NCBI RefSeq assembly: GCF_000189635.1
Contig: NW_002476317.1
Span: 620,001 to 684,000 of the forward strand
Length of the DNA: 64,000 nt
DNA from: Tetrahymena thermophila SB210
Taxonomy: Eukaryota > Ciliophora > Oligohymenophorea > Hymenostomatida > Tetrahymenidae
Reading direction: 5' to 3'
Shown piece after piece: positions 53,364 to 64,000 of this stretch. The notes under the pieces are model-generated. The model did no database searches, was not told where the DNA came from, and was given only the letters and a program-made list of their open reading frames with translations. Every line of letters begins with the position of its first letter. Position 1 is the first letter of the stretch. Position numbers and translations under genes: made by a program.

Positions 53364-55979
53364 ATGGCTTTATCTAAGAAAGATATCTATGGATATTTAT
53401 CAAGCTAAGTAATTTATATTTTAACATTAACAATTCTTATTTGACTCTTTATTAACAAAATTAAATTTTTTAGAATTCCCACTTTTTTATTAAATTTAAT
53501 TATTATAAACATATTCACTTATCAAACAATACTAAAAGCTTTATTTTAAGATATATAGATATGGATAGAAAATAGAATAAAAAGGAATACAAAGTAATTA
53601 AACTATTTTTATTTAAAAAGGATTCTATACTAAATAATCTACTCTATATGTTAAAGACATGATTATAAATTTAAATTTATGATTTAGACTTACTAATGGT
53701 TGATAAGTCATTTTTGAAAAATGTTTTTATAATAGAGATCAAGATCTAGAAGTGAAAAGAAGAGAAAGAAAGAAAAGAAGAGAAAGAATAAAGATAAGAA
53801 AAAAAAAGATAAGCATAGTAAGAAGTCAGATAGAAGATACTCAGAATCTAGAAGCAGTAGTGAAAGTAGCAGATCAAGTAGAAGCAATTCTCCTAATTAA
53901 TAAGGAGGTAATGATGATAACAAAATAAAAATCATTCCTTTATCATTTCCTAGTAGTGGAAAGCCATAGTAAGAAATTACAACTCCTACATCTGCACAAG
54001 GCGCTAGCACATCAAGTGCAATTCCATCTACTATACTTCAAATTGTAAATAAAGCGCAACAAAATGTATAAGCAGCAGTTGCATCAAATACAAATCCCTT
54101 GAGAGAAAAGAGAAATGCGTTTAGTTCACCACCAAAAAATACAGGTTCAAACGGATTTGGAGCTCCTGTCTCTGCTGGTGGATTAGAGATACCAGGTCTA
54201 GGAGGAATTAATATAGGATCAGCTGGAACTAGTGGATTTGATATTGGCATCCCAGGTTTAGGTGGATTAGGAGGTTTTGGCTTACCTTAAGATACTTAAA
54301 TTATTGGAAATAAAATCCCTCCTGCTCTTTAAAAGCAATACATACATGCACTGTAATTTAATAGAAACATTATTATTTATAAATTTCTATCAAAAATAGT
54401 TAAAATAGTTTTTATAAAACATCAAAACATTTTGATTAAAAAGAGGCACTCAATTTAACCAAATCTAATAAAATTTTTAGAGCATTTTTACTTTTTTTCT
54501 TAAAACAATTTAGATAGATCAAGTAAAATATTAAAATATTAAAATTTTTTATAAAATTATCAGGCGTGTTTATATTGGAAATATCCCTGACCCCGTAGAT
54601 GTAGAAGATGTTTGTAAATTTGTTTTTGAGCAGATGGCTAATGCTGGAGGATTATTAGAGCCAGGAAATCCAGTAAATAATTATATTTTTAACAATTGAA
54701 TATTTAATTAATAAATTTATTATGAATTAAAAAAGATTTAAAGCAAAAAGCATGATCCTATAAAAAAATTTATTTTCTTGTAGTTAAGATCTATTGAAGA
54801 AACATCTGCTTGTATGGAGCTAGATGGTATTATTTATGTAAATAGGTTTGTTTGCACATAAATGATCTTTAAATTTAAATATCTTTATTATAACAACTAT
54901 AAAGAAAGGAAAAAGTTTGAGATTCAGAAGACCAAAAGACTTTGGTGTTTTGTAAAAAGTAGAAGGTACTCGTCCTGTACCTACTTTAGATAAGACTAAA
55001 CTTAAGATTGTTTAAACATAAGTAGAAAATACTTACAATAAGGTAAAAATTAATTGCTTGCTAAAAAACTAATTATTTTTTTAATTTTAAATAGCTTTAA
55101 ATTATGAATTTGCCTGAAAATTTCAGCGAAGAGCATGTTATGCAACTATTATTAACTTATGGGTATGATTAGATCAATTATTTATTATTTATTAATGAAT
55201 TATATAAAATAGAGATCTAAAATCATTCCATTTGGCAGTTGATAAGATTACTAGTGAATCGAAGGGTTTTGCATTTTGTGAATTTATCACTGACAGATCA
55301 ACTGTAGAATGCTTGAATAAATTAAGTGGTTAATAGATATGTAATTCTTTTTTATTAAAAATTTTCTTTGTAAATAAGTGAATTAAATTTTTGAAATTAG
55401 TGAATAAAGTCATAAATGTCAAAAGATGTAATCCTTAACTTGCACCACAACATGAAGAACCGATTCTTTCACTTGACTAGTTATACAAAAATTTAGTTGA
55501 AAACGTTAATAAGACAATCATTGAATCTGGCTAAAAGGATATCTAAGAAGATTATTTAAAGAAAATGCTATCAATAAATGCTCCTAAATATGACGGGTTG
55601 ATTACAGAAGATGCAACAAATGTGTTAAAGTTGCATAATATTGTCAATAAGCAATTAATAGAGGAAGATGCGGAGTATCATTTTATTTTTAATGATTTGA
55701 AGACATAGCTCGATAGAATAGGAAGAACAAAATAAATTATAATTCCTAGAAAGAAAGACAAGTTCTTAGAAGGAATCGGATTTGTTTTTGTAGAATTTGA
55801 TAATGAAAGAACAAGCTAAATTGCAAGCTTTTTACTTTAGGTTTAACATTTTTAATTTAGTTTTATTTTATATTTAACTGGCTAATTGTTATTAAATATA
55901 GAAAATCAAGTACGATGGTAAAGATGTTAAAGCAGAGTTTTACAGTCCTTAATATTTTGCAGATAGAACATTCTATTGA
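53364..55979 (+). CDS. U2AF2: Splicing factor U2AF large subunit (U2AF65-like), about 558 aa
   Basis: Exons 53364-53408, 53736-54352, 54564-54672, 54784-54837, 54905-55042, 55095-55162, 55213-55340, 55401-55840 and 55902-55979 sum to 559 codons. Exon 2 encodes an Arg/Ser/Lys domain (RSRSRSEKKRKK, SESRSSSESSRSS) and a Gly-rich linker (GLGGINIG, GLGGLGGFG). RRM1 (from about 221) reads RVYIGNIPDPVDVEDV, LEPGNP, LRSIEETSACMELDG and KGKSLRFRRPKDF, the U2AF65 signature. RRM2 has KGFAFCEFITDRS; the C-terminal RRM3/UHM has GIGFVFVEFDNERTSQ and ends FADRTFY. It should bind polypyrimidine tracts at 3' splice sites and recruit U2 snRNP in the nucleus. The first exon is uncertain: a second ATG exon at 53562-53594 (MDRKQNKKEYK) also splices in phase to 53736. 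Confidence 0.9.
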
Positions 55980-57298
55980 AAACAATTAGCTTAATATTAT
56001 TTAAATATTGTTTAATATTTTTAAAAAAAGTGTATTATTAATTAATTAACTTGCTATTATTATTTTAGTAGTACAAAATAGATTTGAGAGGGAGATGTGC
56101 CTATCTATTAATATCTTGAAAGAACTTCTTCATATATTTTTTATAAAACATTTTTATTTTAATAAATTAATTAATTACTCTTATTCTTCAATTTTATTTA
56201 TTTTTTTTAGCAAGCTTTAGGACATAAATCTTACCAAATATGCCTCAATAATTTTTATTTTTCTTCCATTTAAACCTGTAAAAGTATCCAAATAATAAAT
56301 AAAAGTTTATTTAATAATTATTATTATTATTTTTTTCGGATAGAATTCGAAAATGAATGATGACTACAAACAACATCTTATTGATGAGAACTTTACAAAT
56401 AGCTATTTAGCCGATTGTTTAGAATAAAATATGTATTAAAATTGATATTCCAATATGAAAAGTTGGTAAAAATTGTTTTAAACTAATTCAACTAAAACAA
56501 ATATTTAAACATTTTTAAAAGAGAATTATTGTTTATAATTAAGTTATCGTTAATAGGCTCTAAAATAAGCATAATAACATTGTTCATTTTTCATGCTTCA
56601 GTTCATAAATATTTTTAATAAAATTAATTAAAAATAAAATTAAATAGAATCAAAGTCATGTTATTAATTTAAAATACTTAAAAGATTCTTAAAGTAGTTA
56701 TTCTAAATTTGTTTGTATGAAAAAATAAATGGTGAATTAACATATTTTACAATTTTTAATACATTTATCTTTTAATTAAAATACAAAATTATATAATAAA
56801 TTATATCAATAAAATTTAAGTTGTTTGTTAGAAACTAAATAAATTAAGGAAGTGTCAAGTTAAGTTGGAATTATCAGTAAAAAAACTAAATTAAGTATGG
56901 GTATTAATTTTATATCTTTTGATCATAAAACAAACAACTCCTACCTAACCTACACTTTTAACAGTAAATGATCTATCCATAAAAATTTATTAATTAAAAT
57001 TTATTTAACTCTATATCCAACCTTCTTGAAATATATTTGTTATTAAAGTAATTATTTATTTTTAAGATTTATTTCATTGTAAAATGCAGATATTAATTTA
57101 TTCAACAATATTTATCTGATATAGATTATTATAATAATAGCATTAAATATTCTTAAAATTAAAAATTAACAGGAATATAATTAAAAAATAAATAAATAAT
57201 TTAATTAACTCATCAAATATTAGTAGAAATAACTAAATTAATAAAAAATATCAACATAAATTCTACCTTCACAAAACTACATTAGCACTGGTCACGCT
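55980..57298. other. AT-rich intergenic region downstream of U2AF
   Basis: About 1.3 kb. Two islands stand out from the AT background: 56085-56125 (GATTTGAGAGGGAGATG then TGCC) and the short ORF at 56353-56445. Neither could be assigned to a known element. Confidence 0.45.
56353..56445 (+). CDS. Possible short ORF or orphan exon, 30 codons
   Basis: An ATG at 56353 opens 31 codons (MNDDYKQHLIDENFTN, ending before TGA 56443-56445). Base composition is clearly less AT-rich than its surroundings and the product is polar and protein-like, but it has no partner exon with convincing splice sites. It could be a micro-ORF, a remnant of a lost gene or one exon of an unmodelled gene. Confidence 0.2.
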
Positions 57299-60200
57299 AT
57301 GGACAAATCTCTCAGAAACAGGTTCATGCCTAAGATCTAATCCATCACTCTTATTTCATCTAAAGAAAAAAGAGTGAACCCTTCACGATCTTCATCAGTT
57401 GAACAAAAAAAACTAAGGTTCAATTAAAATATAAGGTATTAATTATTTCATCGCATTTCTTTTATGAAATTGTTACAAACAATACAAAAAATATCATATC
57501 AATAAGATTTTTAAAATAGACTTTAAATAATATGTAAATAATAGAATTTTTATGAATCTTTATATTAAATAGCTATTATTAGAGCTAAAATGATCACACA
57601 AATAACATTAGCAAGAACTACATTTCAAAGCAAGAGATGGAGAGTTTCGATTATTTGCAAAAAAATGCTAAATTTATTGAGTATAGTGATTACAACATTA
57701 TATGCGTTGGTCAGTAAATAATAGCTATTTCCTACTTCTACCCTGAGGACTATCCTGAATAGATGAAAGAGAAATTTGATCAAAGACTAGAAGAAACTAA
57801 ATTAACTATTAAGAGAAGATTTCCTTTTGTTCAACTTCTACTTAAGCCTATGGAAAACTCTGCAGAGACTTCTTATGGAAGAGAAAAGCCTAACAAACCT
57901 TTCTTCGAAGTACAAACTTGTTCTTATATTACTAACTAAGGAATTTAGAAAAGTATTTTATCTTCTATGGCACTTAATGGTCAACTTCCTAAGGTTTCTT
58001 CAATCATAAATAATTTATGTAAATTAATTCTGATTTTTATTTATAAATAGTAATTAATTTTTTATAATAAATATAGAGAGAACTTTAAGAAATGTCGATT
58101 TAGTTGTATAATTGGATTGTTTCTTAAAGAATGTCCAATTAATAGGACCTAATAGACAAAATTAATCTCTTCTAGAGGGATTGCAAGTATCATTAAAATA
58201 AAAAACAGATGAGCTACTCCCTGTAAGTATCTATAAAGATGGAAAACTTAATACTAGCAAGATTTTAGATGAATGTGGAAGCTCCTAGTTCCTATCAAAA
58301 ATAAATATACCTTCAGGCGAGAATTTGTCATTAAACAATTCTTTGTGCCGCTCCTCAAGATGTAATTAAAATTAGAAAGTTTAAATTTTTATATATTCAT
58401 TTTTATTATTTTCAGCAATAAGCCAAAAGCATTTGAATTTGTCTTAGTCAAGAAGTACTAAATCAATTACATTCAGCTAAAGAAGCTCAAAGCTAATTTC
58501 TTAGACATCAATCTTCTTAGGAACAAAATCAAGTTCTAAATATGACTCTAAAAGTGTTAGAAGCAATTAAAATGAATCTATGATAAGCTAAAAAATGTTG
58601 AGCCCCATTGAAAAATTTACATCTCCCCTCAAAAAGAATCAACCAATAAAAGTTTTTTCTCTCAAAGCACAAACAAACAAAAGTGGTACTGCCTATTTAA
58701 AAAATATCCCACTTGATGTAGAAGATTACTAACTAGAAATATCAGGATCAAGAGAGCTGAAGTATTTCAAGCAGGTAAAACAAAATATAATATATTTTTA
58801 TAATAAATCTTTTAATTTCTTCTTTTAAAATGATATCAGCTAATTAACTTAAAATCTCTCTATGAGTAATAAAATGATGGAATCTTAACAGTTTACTATG
58901 ATTTGGAAAGGGAAGACCTTTGCTAAGGAAATATTAAGGTAAACTAAAACAAGACATTAATAAAAGACGCAATTATTAAAATTGGAAACCATGAATTTTG
59001 GAATCAATCGTCCTCATAAGAATGTAAATAATTTTTATAAAAATATTTTTAACTAAAAAAAATTAATTTAGAAAATAAAAATCTGTGGTACTAATAGATT
59101 GAGAGCGAAAATAATTAAAATTTCTATTCATTTTTTAGTCTTCCTGGTTCTTACTTTATTGAAATAAGCAAGGAAGGTTGCTACACAGAAAGAAAGTAGG
59201 TTCATTTTAAAAGAGGAACATTTGAGTTAACAGTGAATCTTGTATAGTCTACTCTTGTAAAACTTATTCTCAAAACAAAGAGCTTAATCACACAAGAACT
59301 TGTTGGAAATTTTATGCTGAAAGTTGTAGATGAATAAAATAATATCTTATGGAATTAAATGACTGATGAGACAGGTATTTCAATTATACAAATTTCTCTT
59401 ATGAAAAAGGTGAGAGTTTATGTCTAAAGAGAAAACTTTGTCAGCGTTTTCTAAGATATATACTTATCAGCTGAAATGCTTGATCACGATATTTTTGTTA
59501 TTCCTTAAAATGAAAATGTGAAAAACAGATTAGACATTCTCATTCATGAGCCTCATAATGAATTTAACTTAAATTACTAGTTACTATGTCCTGGGTTCAA
59601 TCCTGTTAATTAACATAACACTTCAAACGTGGTCTACGGAGCTAGCTATGACTTTATCAAATTCAAGAACGGAGGTAGACTTATTGGTATTTCAGTTTAG
59701 CAACTAAATGGAAAGAATTTTGAAATTGAAGCTTTTTCTATTCTATAAAAACCTAATGTAAAAGAATAACTTTCAAATTAGACTCCAATTTAACAAAAAA
59801 AGTAAAATAATAATTTTAAGTTTGAATGAATAAAATAAATATTTTATTTTAGTAAAAATTAGACTCCTTCTGACTCATAGAATAATGAAAATGATTTCAC
59901 TTTCTTAGATCTTTACTCTCGCACTGTGTGCTATCCAGATTCCACAAAGTAATAAAAATATGAAGAACATCAAAAGTTAGGAAGAAATTTCTGTAAAGCC
60001 GTACAAAGTGTAAACGGTTACTTTTATTCATAAAGATTAGCTACTACACCTTTGCAATATTAAAAGAATATCAAAGATTATGTCTATGTGAATGAATAGT
60101 TATTGAAGGTAATTTTATTTTAACCTTAAAATAATAAAGCATTTTATTTAAATTAAACAAGTATACTCCAGAAAAAAGTGCAAGAGTCTATGTTATCTAT

Positions 60201-60536
60201 AATAACACTTTGTTGGATATATCATATATCAATCAGAATATTTTTGTTTAGAAAAAATAAATAGGATACTTTGATTTCGCATAGAAGGCTTTTATAGACA
60301 GCTTGCAATCTTATATTAGTGAACCTTATAATTGCTAATCTAAATAAGTTTTGCATGAGAAAAAAGGCAATTTATAGTAAGTTAATCCATCAGAATATGC
60401 TACCAAGAAAAATATTGCAAGGCCATTCCAAATAGATAAAATTGCTTTAAAAGACTCAAGAGAAGCAAAGTTCTTCACACCTGTAAATAAAAACTAATAA
60501 AGGTAACAATAATCTGTCTTTAATAAAAGATATTGA
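57299..60536 (+). CDS. Unrecognised beta-rich protein, 919 aa
   Basis: Eight exons: 57299-57435, 57585-58018, 58077-58361, 58416-58774, 58840-59023, 59072-59801, 59853-60108 and 60162-60536 (introns 51-149 bp), totalling 920 codons. There is no signal peptide or membrane span. Residues of about 1-190 form a mixed domain (FDYLQKNAKFIEYSDYN, RRFPFVQLLLKPM). A Ser/Lys-rich linker follows (about 280-360), then beta-rich segments: GTAYLKNIPLDVEDYQLEI, DGILTVYYDLERED, LPGSYFIEISKEGCYTERK, FELTVNLVQSTLVKLILK and NGGRLIGISVQQLNGKNFE. The LPGSYFIEI...CYTERK stretch resembles carboxypeptidase-regulatory-like or Ig-like repeats, but no family is named with confidence. The C-terminus ends in Lys/Gln-rich sequence. 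The gene lies 1.3 kb downstream of U2AF on the same strand, with no sign of functional linkage. Confidence 0.78.
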
Positions 60537-61266
60537 ATATAATAAACTGAGCTTAATAAGCTCAAAAAATAAAATATATAAATATTAATAGAAGTTTTAT
60601 ATAAATATAATATTGTTTATTTGTTAATTTTATTTATTACTTACTTCTTAAAAATTTGTAATTATTACAATCATATTCTAAGTTGATTTACTGCTTACAA
60701 GTATATAGAATATGTAATTATTTTTATGTAGTCTATTTGTGACATATATTTTGTGTTGTCAATATAGAATTTTAAATTAAATTTTTAATAATTTTGCAGC
60801 TATTATAATTTCAATAATATTTTCATTTTATTTTTTAAGAAAATAAACAAATTAAATTTATATTTTATGGATTCATATTTAGTGCATACTTTTATTAAAA
60901 ATAAATAGAATAATTATGAAAATAATATTACATTAAATAAACTAAATTACTATGGAATATTTTTTTAAAATTTGAAAAACAAACGATTTTTTATTTTTTA
61001 TAAAAATATTAAATTAATTTTAATTTTTTTTTTTTTAAGAATTAAAAAAATTCATAATAAAGAAAATGTTGCGCTTAGTAGCATTTTCAAAATTAATTTT
61101 AACTAATGGCAAATAATACTAAATTTTTATTTTCCTTACTTTAAATACTGAAGCATTTATTCAAATTGTTATAAATATCCTTTAATAAAATTAAAATAAA
61201 AATCAAAGAAGCAAGAACTTTATCAGCATCTAAGGTAAAGACTCAAATATATTTAGATTATACTTA
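60537..61266. other. AT-rich intergenic region
   Basis: About 0.73 kb of plain AT-rich DNA between the beta-rich protein gene and the snoRNA-like element. A run of T at 61021-61037 is the only notable tract. Confidence 0.55.
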
Positions 61267-61267
61267 T

Positions 61268-61398
61268 CAAGCACTTTGCGAACTGGCTTCCTTTACGATA
61301 GGATTTACGGTTGGTTAGAGTGCGAAAGAAGACTATTCCTAACGTTATTATTGAGTAACTTTTCATAGTTGCTTGAAAATAAAACGTAAGGAACACCA
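61268..61398 (+). ncRNA. Candidate H/ACA box snoRNA
   Basis: About 130 nt with two hairpins, a hinge and a tail. Hairpin 1 has a lower stem GCACTTT/AGAGTGC (61271-61277 with 61317-61323) and an upper stem AACTG/CGGTT (61281-61285 with 61308-61312). The hinge has AGAAGA at 61327-61332, fitting the H box ANANNA. Hairpin 2 has a lower stem TCCTAACGTT/AACGTAAGGA (one A-A mismatch), an upper stem GAGTAACT/AGTTGCTT, and between them unpaired strands of about 6 and 8 nt, the shape of a pseudouridylation pocket. ACA lies at 61393-61395, directly after the stem and 3 nt from the proposed 3' end. Such RNAs guide pseudouridylation in the nucleolus with dyskerin. The target was not identified. The region is also distinctly less AT-rich than its flanks. 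Confidence 0.55.
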
Positions 61399-61577
61399 TA
61401 TCCAACATTTAGTTAGAATCTTATAATAATTAAATTTTTATTATTCAAAAAGATGTGAGTATACTATTATCCTTGTAACTTTTTTCAGTAATGAAGACAA
61501 GTTAAACTCGATTCACTTAAACTAAGCTTGATGAACCATAAAAAGAAAAGGTAACTAAATTTTCAATTATCTAAAAA

Positions 61578-61632
61578 GGCAGTTATGTGTACTTGCACTG
61601 ATATTGTGATTTGTAAGATTACGGAAACTGCC
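61578..61632 (+). ncRNA. 55-nt cloverleaf-like element, copy 1
   Basis: Begins GGCAGTT and ends AACTGCC, a perfect 7-bp terminal stem followed by A. Inside are GTGT/GCAC (4 bp, loop ACTT) and GTGAT/ATTAC (5 bp with one G-T, 7-nt loop TTGTAAG). The layout is a tRNA-like cloverleaf lacking one arm; the 7-nt loop reads like an anticodon loop with GTA. A nearly identical copy lies 303 bp downstream. It could be a small structured RNA, a truncated tRNA-like gene or a mobile remnant. No promoter box was recognised. Both strands are possible; plus is chosen by the tRNA analogy. Confidence 0.4.
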
Positions 61633-61880
61633 AAAAACAAATTAGATTATATAAAGAAATGTCTTATTCTAGTTAATCTGTTTTGGACTCTTTGTATACT
61701 CATATTTTTAGACTCTAAATATGTTTAATTATAAAATCTCATATTATTTTCTTAAATTAAAGCAACATAATTTTACAATGAAGACTTTACTTCCACATGT
61801 AGTTATTGCTTTCTAAATAGGCTAGAAATGAAAATAAATTTGTAAGTAAGATTATTTTGATTATTGCAACAACAAAAAAA

Positions 61881-61935
61881 GGCAGTTTTGTGTACTTGCA
61901 CTGATATTGTGATTTGTAAGATTACGGAAATTGCC
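61881..61935 (+). ncRNA. 55-nt cloverleaf-like element, copy 2
   Basis: Identical to copy 1 at 53 of 55 positions. One change (A to T) lies in the unpaired spacer after the first stem strand. The other (C to T) turns a G-C pair of the terminal stem into G-T, so the 7-bp stem GGCAGTT/AATTGCC is kept. Flanking sequence beyond an A-rich run on the 5' side does not match copy 1, so only the element itself is duplicated or conserved. Confidence 0.4.
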
Positions 61936-63514
61936 AATAAAAAATATGAATAGAAACTCTCCTTTAAAATACTTCATTATTTTAAAATCTGTCCATCCTA
62001 TTCACATTTTTTTAAATAAAAAAAAGCTATTTTTTTATTTAAATTAATTATAAATTCTAATAAAAAGGTTAAAAGGTAGACCTAAATTTATTTATCTTCT
62101 AATAGAAGAGATAAATTGCTTATTCAGATATTTACAGTCTATAATAATATTTAAAAAAATTCTGAGAAATCTCATAAAAATAATAACTAGAATTTATAAT
62201 AAAACAAATAAAATTAAAGTTTATAATTTAATATTTAAGAATATTTTAAAACTATTTTATTTGTATTTCTTTTAAATATATTACTTTTCTGTCTGTAATA
62301 ATTGATTGAAACTTACTTGTTTATCTAAAAATATAAAGTTAAATTTATAAAAAATGCTTTCTTATAATTATGAAATATATATAAATTATTCTACCTATAC
62401 AATAAAAACCTTTCTAAAATGAGCATGAATAGTAAGAAAAATTTTACCCAAGTTTACAGGTGCCCATTTTATAGAGGGATTTTATAATAAAAAAGTTAAA
62501 TTTATGATAAAAAATATATTCCATTTTTAATGAATACTCAGTTTTTAAGTGTTCCTAGTTAGACAGATTCTATTCTATTAATTTTGTATTATTATGAATT
62601 AAAAATTATTTACCTACAAATACTTTAGAAATAAAAATGTAATTTTAAGTAAAAAAAATAAAAATGAAATTACTTACTATATAAATTATTTTATTAAAAA
62701 TTACTAATGTTTTGAAATCTTCTTTAGCTGTTTTTATTTTTTAATTAGAATTAATATATATTTAGCTGTATAAATTGAAACCTGGAAGATTTACAACAAT
62801 CTGTCAAATATAAATATAAAATTTAAAAAAAATCATAATAATAAAATAATTTAATTTTAGTTTAGTATAAATATTGAGGTATTTAAGAATAAATAATACT
62901 TTGAGCATTGTATTTTTTATTTTTAATATTTTGAAAAAAAACACTATTTTTAATACTATCAACTATTTAATTATCATTAGTATTTTATGTAAGCTTTGAA
63001 TTTTAAATTAGGTAATATTTTGTTTATTAATTGCTACAAATATCAATTAGATATTTTGTAATTATTTATTAGAAAACTTTCTAACCTCTTTGAATTACTG
63101 ATATTTTATATTTTTTTAGAGTTTATCAGATTTGATAAAGCTTTAAAGATAATTTAATGCTTTAAAAAATAATGAATTTCGAATTATTTAATAATATTAT
63201 GGAAAGAATATACAGTTATTTTCATTTAAAAAATATGATTTATGTATAAAAATCACAAAAAAGTGCTTAGAATTTTTTAAGATTACAAAATTTAATTTTT
63301 TTTTTTCTATTTTAATTAAAAAATTTACATTATTTGAATTGTCTAATATAATAAATTCAATTTTAAAAAACACTTAAAATAGCATTTGTGTTTAATATAT
63401 CTATGTAAGTTAAAAATGTATAAATACATTCTGAATTTGATTAAAAATATAATTAATAAATACTTAAAATAATAACAATAAAACATTAAAAATTATTTAT
63501 AAACAAATATAAAA
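61936..63514. other. AT-rich intergenic region upstream of the tetraspanin-like gene
   Basis: About 1.6 kb of very AT-rich DNA. No further copy of the 55-nt element, no ORF and no tRNA was seen. The promoter of the downstream gene should be near the right end. Confidence 0.55.
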
Positions 63515-64000
63515 ATGAGCTTTAAATTTTTATAAAGATTAGTGGAAATCACTACTTTTATAATATTGCTACTAGGTATTTTCTGGATTGTATTTTCAGC
63601 TATCCTTTTTTCGAAAGATAAAGATGTTACAGATACCTCAAAGTATGACATATACAGAGGTGCTTTAGCCCTTGGTATTGCATTTGGTATTTTGCTTGTG
63701 ATATGGGCTATCATTGGATTAATAGGTGCTTGCAAGAAAAATAATTGCTTGTTAGGAACTTTTAATTTTGGTATTTTTATATTCCTTTTAGTATCAATCG
63801 CTATATTAGTTTTAAGCATTATTGTTGCTGCAAATTTACCTGATTATAAAGACGATAAAAATTGCACATAAAAGAGCCTTTTAATTGACCTAAAAAATCT
63901 CAATAATCAATCTTACTAAGCACTTTGCTAGAATAGTTGTCAATGCAATTTTAAGGGATCTTCAATCTAGGCTTTATAGTAAGGTATCATTAATTACAGT
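63515..64000 (+). CDS. Tetraspanin-like membrane protein (partial, 5' end)
   Basis: From the ATG at 63515 (MSFKFLQRLVEITTF) the frame is open to the window edge, 162 codons, with no TGA. Three hydrophobic spans occur early: about 11-31 (VEITTFIILLLGIFWIVFSAI), 50-70 (ALALGIAFGILLVIWAIIGLI) and 80-105 (FGIFIFLLVSIAILVLSIIVA). The short loop between the first two, the Gly-Ala-Cys-Lys turn after the second, and a Cys-bearing extracellular stretch after the third (LCQNSCQCNF) fit a tetraspanin cut off in its large extracellular loop. The diagnostic CCG motif is not yet visible; single Cys residues are. The family organises membrane protein complexes. A different small four-span family is possible until the C-terminus is seen. 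Confidence 0.7.

Noticed and set aside
54038-54250. Minus-strand Pro-rich ORF opposite the U2AF Gly-rich linker
   Set aside because: It is the reverse complement of a Gly-codon-rich exon in the well-supported U2AF gene; Pro richness is a by-product.
59802-59852. A 33-bp intron (59820-59852) in the beta-rich gene
   Set aside because: A 51-bp alternative starting at the stronger donor GTAAAA at 59802 keeps the same phase and is of normal size.
61494-61660. Frame MKTSQTRFTQTKLDEP... running through the first 55-nt element with an in-frame TGA, raising the idea of a selenoprotein
   Set aside because: No recognisable selenoprotein motif, no SECIS-like element was seen, and the second copy of the element lacks a matching upstream frame. 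The paired stems explain the conservation better.
1-64000. CRISPR arrays, bacterial operons, insertion sequences, tRNA genes with normal A and B boxes
   Set aside because: None was seen. The window is eukaryotic, and no repeat-spacer pattern, transposase or canonical tRNA was recognised by eye.

Overview
This window looks like macronuclear DNA of an oligohymenophorean ciliate, most likely Tetrahymena or a close relative. It is very AT-rich, its introns are short and AT-rich (about 41-330 bp, GT...AG), and its genes are single transcription units. Decisively, TAA and TAG must be read as glutamine, with TGA as the only stop. Read with the standard code the genes shatter; read with the ciliate code, kinase, carbonic anhydrase, U2AF, RING and TLDc domains run unbroken and the exon sums close in frame. 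All coordinates and products below assume that code. Exon models were made by eye from splice signals, phase and domain continuity; no alignment or transcript data were used.

Layout. 1-5.2 kb: a partial coiled-coil gene (-), a four-exon ankyrin-repeat gene (-), and a small dual-specificity phosphatase (+). 5.8-12 kb: an ULK/ATG1-like protein kinase, a Q/N-rich orphan ORF and a membrane PAP2-type phosphatase, all on -, the last two almost touching. 14.0-26.1 kb: a tandem pair of about 1,800-residue surface proteins on +, with the same four-exon structure (signal peptide, chlamydial-PMP-like beta-helix repeats, a Cys-rich stalk, multiple membrane segments). 26.6-32.8 kb: an alpha-carbonic anhydrase, a protein with a mitochondrial-looking N-terminus, and a ten-exon OXR1-type LysM/TLDc protein, all on -. 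34.1-46.1 kb: a 2,654-residue Cys-rich multipass surface protein with a 1,000-residue Q/N-rich tail, followed by an 899-residue Q/N/S-rich protein. 46.8-49.3 kb: a compact E3 ligase that joins RBR-like zinc modules to a MYCBP2-type RING-Cys-relay domain. 50-52.8 kb: a coiled-coil gene (-). 53.4-60.5 kb: U2AF large subunit and an unrecognised beta-rich protein (+). 61.2-62 kb: a likely H/ACA snoRNA and two copies of a 55-nt cloverleaf-like hairpin element. 63.5-64 kb: the start of a tetraspanin-like gene.

The genes do not form one pathway. The themes are cell surface (three very large multipass proteins, tetraspanin, GPI-like carbonic anhydrase), signalling (kinase, DUSP, lipid phosphatase), ubiquitin transfer (RCR ligase) and splicing (U2AF). 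The most novel items are the RCR-type ligase with its unusual architecture and the paired 55-nt structured elements.
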